Source: an uncultured Blautia sp. (GTDB taxonomy: Bacteria; Bacillota; Clostridia; Lachnospirales; Lachnospiraceae). Taken from it: a stretch of 53,215 bases of DNA. Both the position numbers and the translations under genes were made by a program. The stretch covers positions 1 to 53,215 of the forward strand of contig CAKRVX010000004.1 in the NCBI GenBank assembly GCA_934409175.1, written 5' to 3'. The notes below the pieces were generated by a model. The model did no database searches. It had not been told where the DNA came from and saw nothing but the letters and a program-made list of their open reading frames with translations. This document shows, piece after piece, positions 53,035-53,215 of the stretch; within the stretch, counting starts at the first letter, position 1; the number at the start of each line of letters is the position of its first letter.

Positions 53035-53215
53035 ACATATTAAGTGCTGATGCCGTAATAAAAACGGTACAGAGAGAGGGAATCAGGTGTGAAACCTGAG
53101 CGATCCGGTCACTGTAACAGAGGAGTGAATCTCGAAAGTCCATTGTGCCATAGCATGAGAAGGAGAGAGGAGCGATGAGCCTGGAGCCAGGAAACCTGCT
53201 TAGTATGGCGAGGTT
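53035..53215 (+). ncRNA. Cobalamin (adenosylcobalamin) riboswitch, running off the window
   Basis: The aptamer core is clear: GGGAATCAGGTGTGAAACCTGAGCGATCCGGTCACTGTAACAG is represented by its parts GGGAATCAGGTG (53079-53090), GTCACTGTAA (from 53107) and the class-defining GAGCCAGGAAACCTGCTTAG near 53184-53203, with a GTGCCATAG segment between. The regulated gene lies beyond the right edge, most likely vitamin B12 uptake, synthesis or a B12-dependent or alternative enzyme. Effector-dependent repression is the usual outcome. Confidence 0.9.

Overview
The window is about 53.2 kb of bacterial chromosome from an anaerobic Firmicute. It most resembles a Blautia-like Lachnospiraceae. This is inferred from moderate GC, strong AGGAGG ribosome binding sites, Clostridia-restricted families (DUF4364, DUF1836, DUF1002, DUF5685), a one-step diaminopimelate dehydrogenase, and a carbohydrate-centred gene set. 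No rRNA, tRNA, CRISPR array, prophage or insertion sequence was recognised.

Layout. 1-5.3 kb: the 3' end of ribosomal protein L20, then a complete branched-chain amino acid ABC transporter (livJHMGF) behind a strong promoter and a leader terminator hairpin. 5.3-10.4 kb: a cytidylate-kinase-like P-loop protein, then a leftward block: rarA, DUF4364, a radical SAM protein of the YtqA/YhcC family, a DUF624/YesL membrane protein and a polysaccharide deacetylase. 10.4-19.8 kb: a pentose-type sugar sensing and uptake locus. A membrane-anchored sugar-binding sensor, a LytS-like histidine kinase and a YesN-like AraC response regulator precede two further sugar-binding proteins, a double-NBD ATPase and a permease. 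This is the arrangement of the XylFII-LytS-YesN/XylFGH three-component system. 19.9-30.6 kb: a PHP phosphatase, a decayed hybrid histidine kinase, a YerC/TrpR-like regulator, a GH2 beta-galactosidase with an aldo/keto reductase, a deletion scar joining a broken LacI gene to the tail of an AraQ-like sugar permease, an intact GH51 arabinofuranosidase and DUF1836.

30.8-38.9 kb: pcrA helicase, an orphan cytosine permease, and an L-tartrate module made of two overlapping GntR regulators, a DASS/SLC13 transporter and both subunits of L(+)-tartrate dehydratase. One sequence element, AAATGGATACA, occurs in front of both halves of this module. 39-46.5 kb: a small acidic membrane protein, two RNA methyltransferases, a HAD nucleotidase, the manganese exporter mntP behind a yybP-ykoY-type riboswitch, a DUF1002 secreted protein, an acetyltransferase and a flavin reductase. 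46.5-48.4 kb: a tight three-gene unit (membrane zinc ribbon, DUF5685, J-domain protein with a cysteine-rich tail) of unknown function. This is the best candidate for an undescribed system. 48.5-53.2 kb: diaminopimelate dehydrogenase, two secreted NlpC/P60-type wall hydrolases, and a cobalamin riboswitch that runs off the right edge.

Functionally, the window combines plant-polysaccharide sugar use (pentose uptake, galactosidase, arabinofuranosidase), tartrate use, cell-wall synthesis and remodelling, RNA modification and metal or cofactor sensing. Two decayed loci (9.5 kb apart at most, at 20.7-22.1 and 27.0-28.2 kb) show recent loss of sensing and oligosaccharide-transport functions next to enzymes that remain intact.
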